Of a DNA stretch of 64,000 nt, positions 1 to 7,990 are shown one piece after another (position 1 is the stretch's first letter; the number at the start of each line of letters is the position of its first letter). The stretch lies in NCBI RefSeq assembly GCF_015160875.1, contig NZ_CP063374.1, positions 5,831,501-5,895,500 on the forward strand. Reading direction: 5' to 3'. A program made the position numbers and the translations under genes. The notes beneath the pieces were generated by a model. The model ran no database searches. It had not been told where the DNA came from and saw nothing but the letters and a program-made list of their open reading frames with translations. Source of the DNA: Streptomyces chromofuscus. GTDB taxonomy: Bacteria; Actinomycetota; Actinomycetes; Streptomycetales; Streptomycetaceae.

Positions 1-615
1 TTCGACGCCGAGGTCGTCATCGACGCCGCCGAGCTGTCGCCGTTCGTCACCTGGGGCACCAACCCGGGTCAGGGCGCGCCGCTTTCGGCATCCGTCCCCG
101 ACCCTGCTTCGTACGAAGACGCTTCGGAGCGCCTCGCCGCCGAAAAGGCCCTGGAGTACATGGGGTTGGAGGCCGGTCAGCCGCTGCGGTCCATCAATGT
201 GGACACCGTCTTCGTAGGCTCGTGCACCAACGGCCGCATCGAGGACCTGCGCGCCGCCGCCGATCTGATGCGGGGCCGCAAAGTCGCCGACGGCGTGCGG
301 ATGCTGATCGTTCCGGGCTCCGCGCGCGTCGGTCTGCAGGCCGTCTCCGAGGGTCTGGACGTGGTCTTCAAGGAGGCCGGCGCCGAGTGGCGGCACGCGG
401 GCTGCTCGATGTGCCTGGGCATGAACCCCGACCAGCTGGCCCCCGGTGAGCGCTCGGCGTCCACCTCCAACCGCAACTTCGAGGGCAGGCAGGGCAAGGG
501 CGGCCGGACGCACCTGGTGTCGCCGCAGGTCGCCGCCGCGACCGCGGTGCTGGGGCACCTGGCCTCCCCGGCCGACCTGTCCGACGTCGAGACCCGTACG
601 CCCGCTGGAGTCTGA
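1..615 (+). CDS. leuC: 3-isopropylmalate dehydratase large subunit, 3' part only
   Basis: This is the C-terminal 204 residues of the large subunit of isopropylmalate isomerase, which interconverts 2- and 3-isopropylmalate in leucine biosynthesis; the gene begins outside the window. The reading frame is open from base 1. It carries the aconitase-family cysteine motifs that ligate the 4Fe-4S cluster: VGSCTNGR near residue 74 and GCSMCLGMNPD near residue 132, followed by the substrate-loop sequence NRNFEGRQG. Five bases separate its stop from leuD, so the two subunits are almost certainly one operon. Confidence 0.97.
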   Translation, partial: FDAEVVIDAAELSPFVTWGTNPGQGAPLSASVPDPASYEDASERLAAEKALEYMGLEAGQPLRSINVDTVFVGSCTNGRIEDLRAAADLMRGRKVADGVRMLIVPGSARVGLQAVSEGLDVVFKEAGAEWRHAGCSMCLGMNPDQLAPGERSASTSNRNFEGRQGKGGRTHLVSPQVAAATAVLGHLASPADLSDVETRTPAGV

Positions 616-620
616 GGATC

Positions 621-1214
621 ATGGAAGCGTTCACCACCCACACCGGCCGGGCCGTCCCGCTGCGCCGCAGCAACGTCGACACCGACCAGATCATCCCCGC
701 CCACTGGCTCAAGAAGGTGACCCGGGACGGGTTCGAGGACGGGCTGTTCGAGGCCTGGCGCAAGGACCCCGAGTTCGTGCTCAACCGGCCCGAGCGGCAG
801 GGCGCCAGCGTGCTGGTCGCCGGCCCCGACTTCGGCACCGGCTCCTCCCGTGAGCACGCCGTATGGGCGCTCCAGAACTACGGCTTCAAGACCGTGATCT
901 CCTCCCGCTTCGCCGACATCTTCCGCGGCAACTCGCTGAAGAACGGCCTGCTCACGGTCGTCCTGGAGCAGAAGGTCGTCGACGCGCTGTGGGAGCTCGT
1001 CGAGCGCGACCCGCAGGCCGAGGTGACCGTCGACCTGGTCGATCGGGAGGTGCGGGCCGAGGGCATCACCGCCTCCTTCGAGCTGGACGAGAACTCCCGC
1101 TGGCGACTGCTGAACGGGCTGGACGACATCTCCATCACGCTCCAGAACGAGGACGACATCGCCACGTACGAGGCGCGGCGTCCCGCCTACAAGCCGCGCA
1201 CGCTGAAGGTCTGA
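621..1214 (+). CDS. leuD: 3-isopropylmalate dehydratase small subunit
   Basis: LeuD, 197 residues, is the swivel subunit that pairs with LeuC to make the cytoplasmic isomerase of leucine synthesis. The family hallmarks are present: NVDTDQIIPAHWLK near the N terminus and the phosphate-loop sequence GPDFGTGSSREHA near residues 69-81. The length is usual for the bacterial family. The ATG lies 5 bp after the leuC stop. A strong intrinsic terminator follows about 50 bp downstream, so this is the end of the leuCD unit. Confidence 0.97.
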   Translation: MEAFTTHTGRAVPLRRSNVDTDQIIPAHWLKKVTRDGFEDGLFEAWRKDPEFVLNRPERQGASVLVAGPDFGTGSSREHAVWALQNYGFKTVISSRFADIFRGNSLKNGLLTVVLEQKVVDALWELVERDPQAEVTVDLVDREVRAEGITASFELDENSRWRLLNGLDDISITLQNEDDIATYEARRPAYKPRTLKV

Positions 1215-1267
1215 ACCTTCGGCCCCACGTGGAGGTCGACTTTCGGCCACCCCAACACCCCGGCTGT

Positions 1268-1303
1268 ACCCCCGATCGGCTCGATCGGGGGTGCGGCTTT
1301 TTT
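1268..1303 (+). terminator. Intrinsic terminator after leuD
   Basis: An 11-bp perfect stem (1268-1278 pairing with 1282-1292) with a GCT loop is followed by a short GC spacer and six T residues at 1298-1303. This is a textbook rho-independent terminator, rare in such a GC-rich genome, and it closes the leuCD operon. Confidence 0.88.
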
Positions 1304-1481
1304 CGCACCCGGATGGCCCCACCGGGCACCGCGCGTCCCCTCAACTTCCCACGTTAAGAGGGCAGTTGTTCGGGTACGCGAGTCTTGACAGCGCGGCTTC
1401 GGTGGCGTGCCGGAGGGTCGTTCGAGGCGCCAGTTGCCCCCCGGGCAGGCGACAACTCGCCCCAGATGGCACAATCTGTGC

Positions 1482-1712
1482 ATGGAACACGACGGCCAAC
1501 TCGAGCTCTATGCGGCGGTCGCGGACCAACTCAAGAAAGCGCACGCAAGGGTGCGCGCACTGCAAGTCCCGGAGGGCGTACGGATGGCGCTGACCCGGAA
1601 GCTGCTGGTCATCACGGCCGCGGCCAAGCACGACCTCGCCGACGCGATCAAGCGTCTGGAGCGGTTCACCGCCGACCTCGACGCGGGGCGATTCCCCGAA
1701 GAGGAAGGCTGA
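1482..1712 (+). CDS. Small conserved helical protein of unknown function
   Basis: A 76-residue protein beginning MEHDGQLELYAAVADQ. The open frame extends upstream, but this ATG is preferred because it gives a compact, mostly helical, charged protein and matches the position of a small hypothetical gene between leuD and hupS in Streptomyces as I recall it. No catalytic motif, membrane segment or signal peptide is visible. No Shine-Dalgarno sequence precedes the ATG, and CACAAT lies 6 bp upstream, so it may be leaderless. Function is not known. Confidence 0.72.
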   Translation: MEHDGQLELYAAVADQLKKAHARVRALQVPEGVRMALTRKLLVITAAAKHDLADAIKRLERFTADLDAGRFPEEEG

Positions 1713-1770
1713 ATCACGTCAGAGGCAGCCGAGTCGGTTGCGGCACAAGGGTGATTAGCCCGTTTCGTGT

Positions 1771-1799
1771 TTGATTTGCGGTATATATCTGCCTAACGT
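1771..1799 (+). promoter_or_regulatory. Probable hupS promoter
   Basis: TTGATT (1771-1776) and TAACGT (1794-1799) are separated by exactly 17 bp in an unusually AT-rich patch, about 50 bp ahead of the hupS start. The match to the vegetative sigma consensus is visible; use of the promoter is inferred. Confidence 0.6.
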
Positions 1800-1850
1800 G
1801 CGAAAAAGCTTGAACACTTTCGTTCTGGCGATGTCTCCGAAGGGGAAGAC

Positions 1851-2483
1851 GTGAACAAGGCGCAGCTCGTAGAAGCGATTGCCGACAAGATGGGCGGCCG
1901 TCAGCAGGCCGCCGATGCTGTCGACCATGTACTGGACGCCATCGTCCGCGCTGTCGTCGCAGGTGAGCGGGTCTCGGTCACCGGCTTCGGTTCTTTCGAG
2001 AAGGTCGACCGCCCGGCTCGCTACGCCCGCAACCCGCAGACGGGCGAGCGGGTTCGGGTCAAGAAGACCTCGGTGCCGCGGTTCCGCGCGGGCCAGGGAT
2101 TCAAGGACCTGGTGAGCGGTTCCAAGAAGCTCCCGCGCGGTGGCGAGGTGGCCGTGAAGAAGGCGCCCAAGGGCAGCCTGACCGGCGGCGCCGCGGCCAC
2201 GGTCAAGAAGGCCGCGGCCAAGAAGACCACCAAGGCCGCCGCGAAGAAGGTCACGGCGAAGAAGGCGCCCGCCAAGACCGCGGCCGCCGCGAAGAAGACC
2301 ACGGCGAAGAAGGCCCCCGCCAAGACCACGGCGGCCGCCAAGACCACCGCCGCGAAGAAGACCACCGCCAAGAAGGCGACGGCCAAGAAGGCCCCCGCCA
2401 AGAAGGCGACGGCGAAGAAGGCCCCCGCCAAGAAGGCGACGGCGCGCAAGACCACCGCCAAGAAGACCGCCGCCAAGAAGTAG
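1851..2483 (+). CDS. hupS: HU-family nucleoid protein with lysine/alanine-rich tail
   Basis: The first ~95 residues form a complete HU domain: MNKAQLVEAI at the start and the DNA-arm signature around GFGSFEKVDRPARYARNP. Residues ~98-210 form a long basic tail of AAKK, KAPAK and TAKK repeats, like the tail of eukaryotic histone H1 and mycobacterial HupB. Streptomyces has a tail-less HupA and this tailed HupS; the family is known for nucleoid compaction in spores. The GTG start at 1851 has a purine-rich AGGGGAAG just upstream. The tail repeats are also repetitive at DNA level. It is monocistronic, ending at a hairpin. Confidence 0.95.
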   Translation: MNKAQLVEAIADKMGGRQQAADAVDHVLDAIVRAVVAGERVSVTGFGSFEKVDRPARYARNPQTGERVRVKKTSVPRFRAGQGFKDLVSGSKKLPRGGEVAVKKAPKGSLTGGAAATVKKAAAKKTTKAAAKKVTAKKAPAKTAAAAKKTTAKKAPAKTTAAAKTTAAKKTTAKKATAKKAPAKKATAKKAPAKKATARKTTAKKTAAKK

Positions 2484-2509
2484 TCGGGGCGCAAGGGAAC
2501 TCACGCGCC

Positions 2510-2538
2510 GGGCCGGACTCCGTGTCGGAGCCCGGCCC
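2510..2538. terminator. Hairpin between hupS and the convergent small gene
   Basis: A 7-bp GC stem (2510-2516 with 2532-2538) continues past one mismatch into a 5-bp stem (2518-2522 with 2526-2530) around a TGT loop. There is no T tract, but its position between convergent genes fits a bidirectional terminator. Confidence 0.55.
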
Positions 2539-2558
2539 GCGGCGTGTTCGGACGCAGG

Positions 2559-2762
2559 TCAGAGCGTCTGCAGCGTCACCAGCGTGATCCTCGGGCTGTC
2601 CTTCGGCCCCTCCACCTCGATGCGGACCCGCTGCCCGGGCCGCAGCAGCCGCAGCCCGCCGGCGTCGAACGCGGCGGCGTCGAACGGCACGGCAGTGCCG
2701 TCGTCGAGGAGGACCTGCCCGCTGCGCGTCGCGGCGTCGTACGTGTAGGCGGTGGCGTGCAT
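2559..2762 (-). CDS. Small conserved protein, possible OB/cold-shock-like fold
   Basis: A 67-residue protein, MHATAYTYDAATRSGQVLLD..., rich in beta-forming residues with the pattern GQVLLDDGT...F...LRPGQRVRIEVEG. This resembles the short five-strand layout of cold-shock-like OB domains, but the RNP motifs of true CspA proteins are not evident. It lies 9 bp downstream of cofC on the same strand and is probably co-transcribed. No direct function can be assigned. Confidence 0.75.
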   Translation of the reverse strand: MHATAYTYDAATRSGQVLLDDGTAVPFDAAAFDAGGLRLLRPGQRVRIEVEGPKDSPRITLVTLQTL

Positions 2763-2771
2763 GTCGGCAGC

Positions 2772-3446
2772 CTACTGCCCGGGAATCAGCAGCCGCGCGG
2801 CCGCCGCCGCCGTACGCGGCCCCACCCCGAGCGCCAGCGCCGCGCGCAGGTCGTCGGCGGTGTCCACGTCCTGTCGCACGGAATCCACGCCCGCGAGACC
2901 GAGTTCTGCCGCTCCGCCGGTGCGATGGCGGGCGCGTGAATCGGGGCCGAATGCCGGGAGCAATTCCCGGCCCGGAGCGGCCGTGAGCAGTGTTGTGCCG
3001 ATTGCCGCGGCGTCCGGGAGAAATGCGCGGGGGAATTCCGCGGCCGCGTCGAGGACGCGGGCCAATTCCGCGGGCCGCAGCGCCGGGAGATCGGCGTTCA
3101 GGGCCGCGACCGGGCTTTCGGAACGCTGTGCCCGTACGGCCGCCGCTCCGTGGGCCAGAGCCGCGTTCAGGCCACCGCCCGGCTCGTCGGCGACGATCCG
3201 GGCGCCCAGCGCGGCCAGCTCCCGGCCCGCCAGCGCGTCGTCCGTGACGACTGCCACATCCCGCACGGCCGGGCTGGCCAGCGCCGCGGCCACCGTGTCC
3301 TGTGCGAACGCGAGGGCGAGACCCGGGCGCAGCCCGTCGCCGGCGGCATCCGAGAGCCTGCTCTTGGCTCGCGCCAGGGGCTTCACAGGTATCACCAAGG
3401 TCCACTGCACGAGCGTTCGTCCCTCTCTTGTCGCGGTCATTGTCAC
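2772..3446 (-). CDS. cofC: Phosphoenolpyruvate/2-phospholactate guanylyltransferase (F420 biosynthesis)
   Basis: A 224-residue CofC/FbiD-type nucleotidyltransferase that activates phosphoenolpyruvate (or phospholactate) with GTP to start assembly of the F420 side chain. The N-terminal WTLVIPVKPLARAKSRL is the family nucleotide-binding signature, followed by VVTDD and the LNADLPALRP metal-binding aspartate region near residue 120. The length is typical. It is divergent from plsC and leads into the small OB-like gene. The other F420 genes (fbiA, fbiB, fbiC) are not in the window, so the pathway is encoded elsewhere. Confidence 0.9.
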   Translation of the reverse strand: MTMTATREGRTLVQWTLVIPVKPLARAKSRLSDAAGDGLRPGLALAFAQDTVAAALASPAVRDVAVVTDDALAGRELAALGARIVADEPGGGLNAALAHGAAAVRAQRSESPVAALNADLPALRPAELARVLDAAAEFPRAFLPDAAAIGTTLLTAAPGRELLPAFGPDSRARHRTGGAAELGLAGVDSVRQDVDTADDLRAALALGVGPRTAAAAARLLIPGQ

Positions 3447-3553
3447 CCGGGCCGCCCGGCGCGCGGAGACTCGGGGCGTACGGTGTTCTCGACAGACCGA
3501 CGGCCTGGGGCGACACTTGTGCGGCCCCCAGGCCCCAGAAGGAAGGTGTCCGT

Positions 3554-4417
3554 GTGCCCCGCCGCAGAATCGGCTTCTGGTACCGCTTCGCCGCGGTGAT
3601 CGCTAAACCGCCACTGGTGGTTCTGCTCAAGCGGGACTGGCGCGGAATGGAGCACATTCCGGCCGAGGGCGGCTTTATCACCGTGGTGAACCACAATTCG
3701 CACGTCGACCCCTTCGCGTACGGACACTTTCAGTACAACACCGGACGGGTTCCGCGATTCCTGGCGAAGAGCGGCCTTTTCAAGAAGGGATTCATCGGCT
3801 CCGTGATGCGCGGCACCGGGCAGATCCCCGTCTACCGGGAGAGCACCGACGCGCTGAGTGCCTTCCGGGCCGCGATCGACGCCGTGGAACGCGGCGAGTG
3901 CGTCGCGTTCTACCCCGAGGGCACCATCACCCGGGACCGGAACGGCTGGCCCATGACCGGCAAGACCGGCGCCGCGCGCGTCGCGCTGAAGACCAAGTGC
4001 CCGGTCATCCCCGTCGCCCAGTGGGGCGCCAACGAACTGCTGCCGCCGTACGCCAAGAAGCCCGACCTCCTGCCGCGCAAGACCCACCACGTGCTGGCCG
4101 GCCCGCCGGTGGACCTGTCGCGGTTCTACGGCAAGGAGATGACCGCGGAGGTCCTCAAGGAGGCCACCGAGGTCATCATGGCCGCGATCACCCGCCAGCT
4201 GGAGGAGATCCGCGGCGAGCGGGCACCCGAGACGCCGTACGACCCGAAGCGCGAACGCATCGAGCAGCGGCGCCGGACGGAGGCGCAGAAGCAGGGCCGG
4301 GTGGCGGCCGTCGAGGTGAGCCGCGACGCGGCCGGGCCGTCCGGCCGGGACGCCGCCGGGGAACCCGGCCGGGAAACGGCCGGTCAGGCCGGTGGGGAAG
4401 AAGGGCTGGGCAAGTGA
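3554..4417 (+). CDS. plsC: 1-acyl-glycerol-3-phosphate acyltransferase (PlsC family)
   Basis: The open frame extends upstream, but the GTG at 3554 has AGAAGGAAG about 9 bp ahead and gives VPRRRIGFWYRF, the expected N terminus. The 287-residue product has the acyltransferase box NHNSHVDP (HX4D) near residue 49, the FYPEGT box near residue 120 and IPVAQWGAN. The product would acylate lysophosphatidate to phosphatidate at the inner membrane face. The last ~50 residues are a low-complexity Gly/Ala/Glu tail. The stop overlaps the gpsA GTG, coupling two steps of glycerophospholipid synthesis. Confidence 0.93.
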   Translation: MPRRRIGFWYRFAAVIAKPPLVVLLKRDWRGMEHIPAEGGFITVVNHNSHVDPFAYGHFQYNTGRVPRFLAKSGLFKKGFIGSVMRGTGQIPVYRESTDALSAFRAAIDAVERGECVAFYPEGTITRDRNGWPMTGKTGAARVALKTKCPVIPVAQWGANELLPPYAKKPDLLPRKTHHVLAGPPVDLSRFYGKEMTAEVLKEATEVIMAAITRQLEEIRGERAPETPYDPKRERIEQRRRTEAQKQGRVAAVEVSRDAAGPSGRDAAGEPGRETAGQAGGEEGLGK

Positions 4418-5424
4418 GCAAGCCGGTCAAGACGGCGGTCTTCTCCGCCGGTTCGTGGGGCACGGCCTTCGGCATGGTGCTCGCCGACGCGGGGTGCGAG
4501 GTGACCTTGTGGGCACGTCGCGCGGAGGTCGCCGAGGCCATCAACTCCGGCCGGACCAACCCCGACTATCTGCCGGGCTTCGAGCTCCCGGAGAACCTGC
4601 GCGCCACCACCGACCCCGCCGAGGCGGCCGCCGACGCCGACTTCACGATCCTGTCCGTGCCCTCGCAGACCCTGCGCGGCAACCTCGCCGCCTGGGCGCC
4701 GCTGCTCGCCCCCGACACCGTCCTGGTGTCGCTGATGAAGGGCGTCGAACTCGGCTCCGCCATGCGGATGAGCGAGGTCGTCGCGGACGTCGCCGAGGTC
4801 CCCGCGGAGCGGGTCGCCGTGGTCACCGGACCCAACCTCGCGCGGGAGATCGCCGCCCGGATGCCGGCCGCCTCCGTGGTCGCCTGCACCGACGAGGCGG
4901 TCGCCCGGCGGCTCCAGGCCGCCTGCCACACGCCCTACTTCCGCCCCTACACCAACACCGACGTCGTCGGCTGCGAGCTCGGCGGCGCGGTCAAGAACGT
5001 CATCGGGCTGGCCGTCGGCATCGCGGACGGCATGGGCCTCGGCGACAACGCCAAGGGCTCGCTCATCACCCGCGGCCTCGCGGAGACGACCCGGCTGGGG
5101 CTGGCCATGGGCGCCGACCCGATGACCTTCTCCGGACTCGCGGGCCTGGGCGACCTGGTGGCCACCTGCTCCTCTCCGCTGTCCCGCAACCACACCTTCG
5201 GCACCAACCTCGGCAAGGGCATGACGCTGCAGGAGACCATCGCGGTCACCAAGCAGACCGCCGAGGGCGTCAAGTCCTGCGAGTCGGTGCTCGATCTGGC
5301 CCGACGGCACGGCGTCGACATGCCCATCACCGAGACGGTGGTCGGCATCGTGCACGAGGGCAAGCCTCCCGTGGTCGCCCTCAAGGAGCTGATGTCGCGC
5401 AGCGCGAAGCCGGAACGACGCTGA
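4414..5424 (+). CDS. gpsA: Glycerol-3-phosphate dehydrogenase [NAD(P)+]
   Basis: GpsA, 336 residues, reduces dihydroxyacetone phosphate to sn-glycerol-3-phosphate for phospholipid synthesis. It starts with a GTGA overlap on the plsC stop. The Rossmann motif near the N terminus reads FSAGSWGTAFG where most family members have GxGxWG. The substrate and catalytic sequences TGPNLAREIA, ELGGAVKNVIGLAVGIADG (with the catalytic lysine) and GLAGLGDLVATC are intact. It is coupled with the acyltransferase that uses its product. Confidence 0.96.
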   Translation: MSKPVKTAVFSAGSWGTAFGMVLADAGCEVTLWARRAEVAEAINSGRTNPDYLPGFELPENLRATTDPAEAAADADFTILSVPSQTLRGNLAAWAPLLAPDTVLVSLMKGVELGSAMRMSEVVADVAEVPAERVAVVTGPNLAREIAARMPAASVVACTDEAVARRLQAACHTPYFRPYTNTDVVGCELGGAVKNVIGLAVGIADGMGLGDNAKGSLITRGLAETTRLGLAMGADPMTFSGLAGLGDLVATCSSPLSRNHTFGTNLGKGMTLQETIAVTKQTAEGVKSCESVLDLARRHGVDMPITETVVGIVHEGKPPVVALKELMSRSAKPERR

Positions 5425-5483
5425 GCGACGCGGCCGTGGGGACGCTGTCTCCGGCCCCTACCACCGGGTACTCTCATCGCGAT

Positions 5484-6641
5484 ATGAGCACCGAGAACCT
5501 CCCCCAGAGCCCCGAGCAGCCGTCCCGCAAGCCGCGTGTGGCCGTCGTGTTCGGCGGGCGCAGCTCCGAACACGGGATCTCCGTGGTCACCGCCGGCGCG
5601 GTACTGCGGGCCATCGACCGGACCCGGTACGAGGTCCTGCCGATCGGCATCACCCAGGACGGCCGGTGGGCGCTCACCGCCGACGAGCCGGAGCGGATGG
5701 CGATCACCGACCGCCGGACGCCCAACGTCGAGGACCTCGCCGACTCGGGCGAGGGCGGCGTGGTGCTCCCCGTCGACCCCGCCAACCGCGAAGTCGTCTA
5801 CAGCGAGCCGGGTTCCGTGCCCAAGGCGCTGGGCGAGGTCGACGTGGTCTTCCCGGTGCTGCACGGCCCGTACGGCGAGGACGGCACCCTCCAGGGCCTC
5901 CTGGAGCTGTCCGGCGTCCCGTACGTGGGCTCGGGCGTGCTCTCCTCGGCCGTCGGCCAGGACAAGGAGTACATGAAGCGGGTGTTCACCTCGTTCGGGC
6001 TGCGGGTGGGCCCGTATCTGGTGATCCGGCCGCGTGAGTGGCAGCAGGACCAGGCGGGGGCTCGGCGGCGGATCGCCGAGTTCGCGGGTGAGCACGGCTG
6101 GCCGCTGTTCGTGAAGCCCGCGCGCGCGGGGTCGTCGATCGGCATCACCAAGGTGGAGTCCTTCGAGGGCCTCGACGAGGCGATCGCCGAGGCGCAGCGG
6201 CACGACCCGAAGATCATCGTCGAGGCGGCGGTGCGCGGCCGCGAGATCGAGTGCGGCGTCCTGGAGTTCGAGGACGGTCCCCGGGCGTCCGTCCCCGCGG
6301 AGATCCCGCCGCCGGACACGCACGCGTACTACGACTTCGAGGCCAAGTACATCGACTCGACCCCCGGCATCGTCCCGGCGCCGCTGACCGACGAGCAGAC
6401 CGCCGAGGTCCAGAAGCTCGCCGTGGCGGCCTTCGAGGCGGCGTCCTGCGAGGGCCTGGTCCGCGCGGACTTCTTCCTCACCGAGGACGGCGACTTCGTC
6501 ATCAACGAGATCAACACGATGCCCGGCTTCACGCCGATCTCGATGTACCCGCAGATGTGGCAGGCGAGCGGCGTGACGTACGCCGAGCTGGTGGACCGCC
6601 TGATCCAGGCGGCCCTCGACCGTCCGACCGGACTCAGGTGA
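5484..6641 (+). CDS. ddl: D-alanine--D-alanine ligase
   Basis: A 385-residue ATP-grasp ligase that makes D-Ala-D-Ala for peptidoglycan. N-terminal VVFGGRSSEHGIS, the central LHGPYGEDGT, KPARAGSSIGI, the omega-loop AYYDFEAKYIDSTPG and the metal-binding INEINTMPGFTPISMYP are all present. The Tyr-bearing omega loop fits the ordinary Ala-Ala type rather than a resistance-type Ala-Lac ligase. The ATG at 5484 has no Shine-Dalgarno sequence but has TACTCT 9 bp upstream, so it may be leaderless. Downstream lies a block of 29-bp tandem repeats. Confidence 0.96.
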   Translation: MSTENLPQSPEQPSRKPRVAVVFGGRSSEHGISVVTAGAVLRAIDRTRYEVLPIGITQDGRWALTADEPERMAITDRRTPNVEDLADSGEGGVVLPVDPANREVVYSEPGSVPKALGEVDVVFPVLHGPYGEDGTLQGLLELSGVPYVGSGVLSSAVGQDKEYMKRVFTSFGLRVGPYLVIRPREWQQDQAGARRRIAEFAGEHGWPLFVKPARAGSSIGITKVESFEGLDEAIAEAQRHDPKIIVEAAVRGREIECGVLEFEDGPRASVPAEIPPPDTHAYYDFEAKYIDSTPGIVPAPLTDEQTAEVQKLAVAAFEAASCEGLVRADFFLTEDGDFVINEINTMPGFTPISMYPQMWQASGVTYAELVDRLIQAALDRPTGLR

Positions 6642-6700
6642 CCTGAGGGGCGCGCGGGATTGCGAGATCGGCCCCCCGCCGCATCCGGGCAACTTCGAGC

Positions 6701-6959
6701 CCTCGCGTCCGGGGGCTGTGCGACCCGGGCCTCGCGTTTGGGGGCTGTGCGACCCGGCCCTCGCGTCCGGGGGCTGTGCGACCCGGGCCTCGCGTCCGGG
6801 GGCTGTGCGACCCGGGCCTCGCGTTTGGGGGCTGTGCGACCCGGGCCTCGCGTCCGGGGGCTGTGCGACCCGGGCCTCGCGTTTGGGGGCTGTGCGACCC
6901 GGGCCTCGCGTCCGGGGGCTGTGCGATCGGCCCTCGCGACCCGGGCCTCGCGTCCGCGG
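6701..6959. repeat. 29-bp tandem repeat block, eight copies plus a partial
   Basis: Eight head-to-tail 29-bp units run from 6701 to 6932, each built on CCTCGCGTCC, GGGGGCTGTG and CGACCCGGG. Bases 8-10 of the unit are either TCC or TTT, in the order TCC, TTT, TCC, TCC, TTT, TCC, TTT, TCC. A scrambled piece and a partial ninth copy end at 6959. Because 29 is not a multiple of 3, all frames are open and give spurious repetitive ORFs. It lies between convergent ddl and the DUF3515 gene. No spacers exist, so it is not a CRISPR. Confidence 0.95.
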
Positions 6960-6987
6960 CCGAGCGCCAACCGGTGTCGAACAGCGG

Positions 6988-7488
6988 CTAGTCGGCGATG
7001 CCCTCCGGAATCGCCGACCTCACCGCCGACGCCAGGTCGACCAGCACAGCCGCGTTGTCCCGCCCCTCGGGCACGGTCACCTCGACGTACGCCCTGCGGT
7101 TCGCGCTGGTGAACCGGTACCCGCCGCCGTCCCGCTCCTCCTGCAGCCAGTCGACGCCGTTCACACCCCCCGCCACGGCGTCCGAATCGCGGCCCTCGGC
7201 CACCTTCGGGTCCGTCATCTTCGGCGGCCGCGCCACCCCGCAGCGCAGTATGATCACCGGGCTTCCCCAACCCGCCGTGAGCGCGGACTCGGGCTCGGGG
7301 TCGTTCCGGCTCAGGCCGTCCACCGTGCGGGGCAGCGCCTTGTCCAGGTTCCGGCACAGCTCGGTGACCGCCGCGGACGGACTGGGAACCGCGACGCTCG
7401 CACTGTCGTCTGCTGAGGAGCAGCCGACGACAGCGATCAGCAGTGCGGACGCGGGCAGACCGATGAGCCGGTGACGGGAAATCTTCAC
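6988..7488 (-). CDS. DUF3515-type putative lipoprotein
   Basis: A 166-residue exported protein. The N terminus MKISRHRLIGLPASALLIAVVGC is a lipoprotein signal with lipobox AVVGC (Cys near residue 23), so the mature protein should be anchored outside the membrane. The body, with the LCRNLDKALPRTVDGL start and a WGSPVIILRCGV segment, resembles the actinobacterial DUF3515 family often found beside ddl or thiL. It follows the Lrp-domain gene by 20 bp on the same strand, suggesting one transcript. Its role is unknown. Confidence 0.85.
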   Translation of the reverse strand: MKISRHRLIGLPASALLIAVVGCSSADDSASVAVPSPSAAVTELCRNLDKALPRTVDGLSRNDPEPESALTAGWGSPVIILRCGVARPPKMTDPKVAEGRDSDAVAGGVNGVDWLQEERDGGGYRFTSANRRAYVEVTVPEGRDNAAVLVDLASAVRSAIPEGIAD

Positions 7489-7508
7489 CGGCCAAGGGTA
7501 GACGGGGA

Positions 7509-7742
7509 CTAGAGATGGACGACCGGGCAGGTCAGGGTGCGGGTGATGCCGTCCACTTGCTGGACCTTGGCGACCACCATGCGGCCCAGGTCGTCGACGG
7601 TGTCGGCCTGGGCGCGCACGATGACGTCGTACGGTCCCGTCACGTCCTCGGCCTGGATCACTCCAGGGATCTTGCTGATCGTCTCGGCGACGGTCGACGC
7701 CTTGCCGACCTCTGTTTGGATCAGGATGTACGCCTGTACCAC
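7509..7742 (-). CDS. Stand-alone Lrp/AsnC ligand-binding (RAM) domain protein
   Basis: The frame is open further upstream, but a GTG at 7742 with a perfect GGAGG six bases before it gives the 77-residue VVQAYILIQTEVGKAS..., a complete RAM/AsnC C-terminal domain with the IPGVIQAEDVTGPYDVIV core. The DNA-binding helix-turn-helix of Lrp proteins is absent. Such single-domain proteins form oligomers and bind amino acids; the effector here is unknown. It leads an operon with the DUF3515 lipoprotein. Confidence 0.9.
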   Translation of the reverse strand: MVQAYILIQTEVGKASTVAETISKIPGVIQAEDVTGPYDVIVRAQADTVDDLGRMVVAKVQQVDGITRTLTCPVVHL

Positions 7743-7990
7743 GGAACCTCCAGGGCGGCCACGAGGATCATGTGGGGAAAAGGAACGCCACGGTATCGCG
7801 TCGCCGCTCGCCGCGGGGAGACCCGCGGTATCCGGGCCACGCGTGCCGGGGCGCAGGCACGACGGATGTTGACGGACACGGCGACCGCGTTCGCGGTCAT
7901 GGGGGACCGGTCTGCGGTCACTTCGACCGTATCCAGGACACTGATGACCCGCGACCGGGCACGCACAGGGACAGAAGGGGTGCAAGGGCA

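Noticed and set aside
5484..6641. Vancomycin-resistance type D-Ala-D-Lac ligase
   Set aside because: The omega loop and neighbourhood fit the housekeeping Ala-Ala ligase, and vanH/vanX genes are absent.
6701..6959. Possible CRISPR array
   Set aside because: Units are contiguous without unique spacers and no cas genes are near.
6660..7112. Repetitive proteins in all frames across the 29-bp repeats
   Set aside because: The unit length is not a multiple of 3 and contains no stop in any frame, so open frames are a by-product; no ribosome site or matching family.
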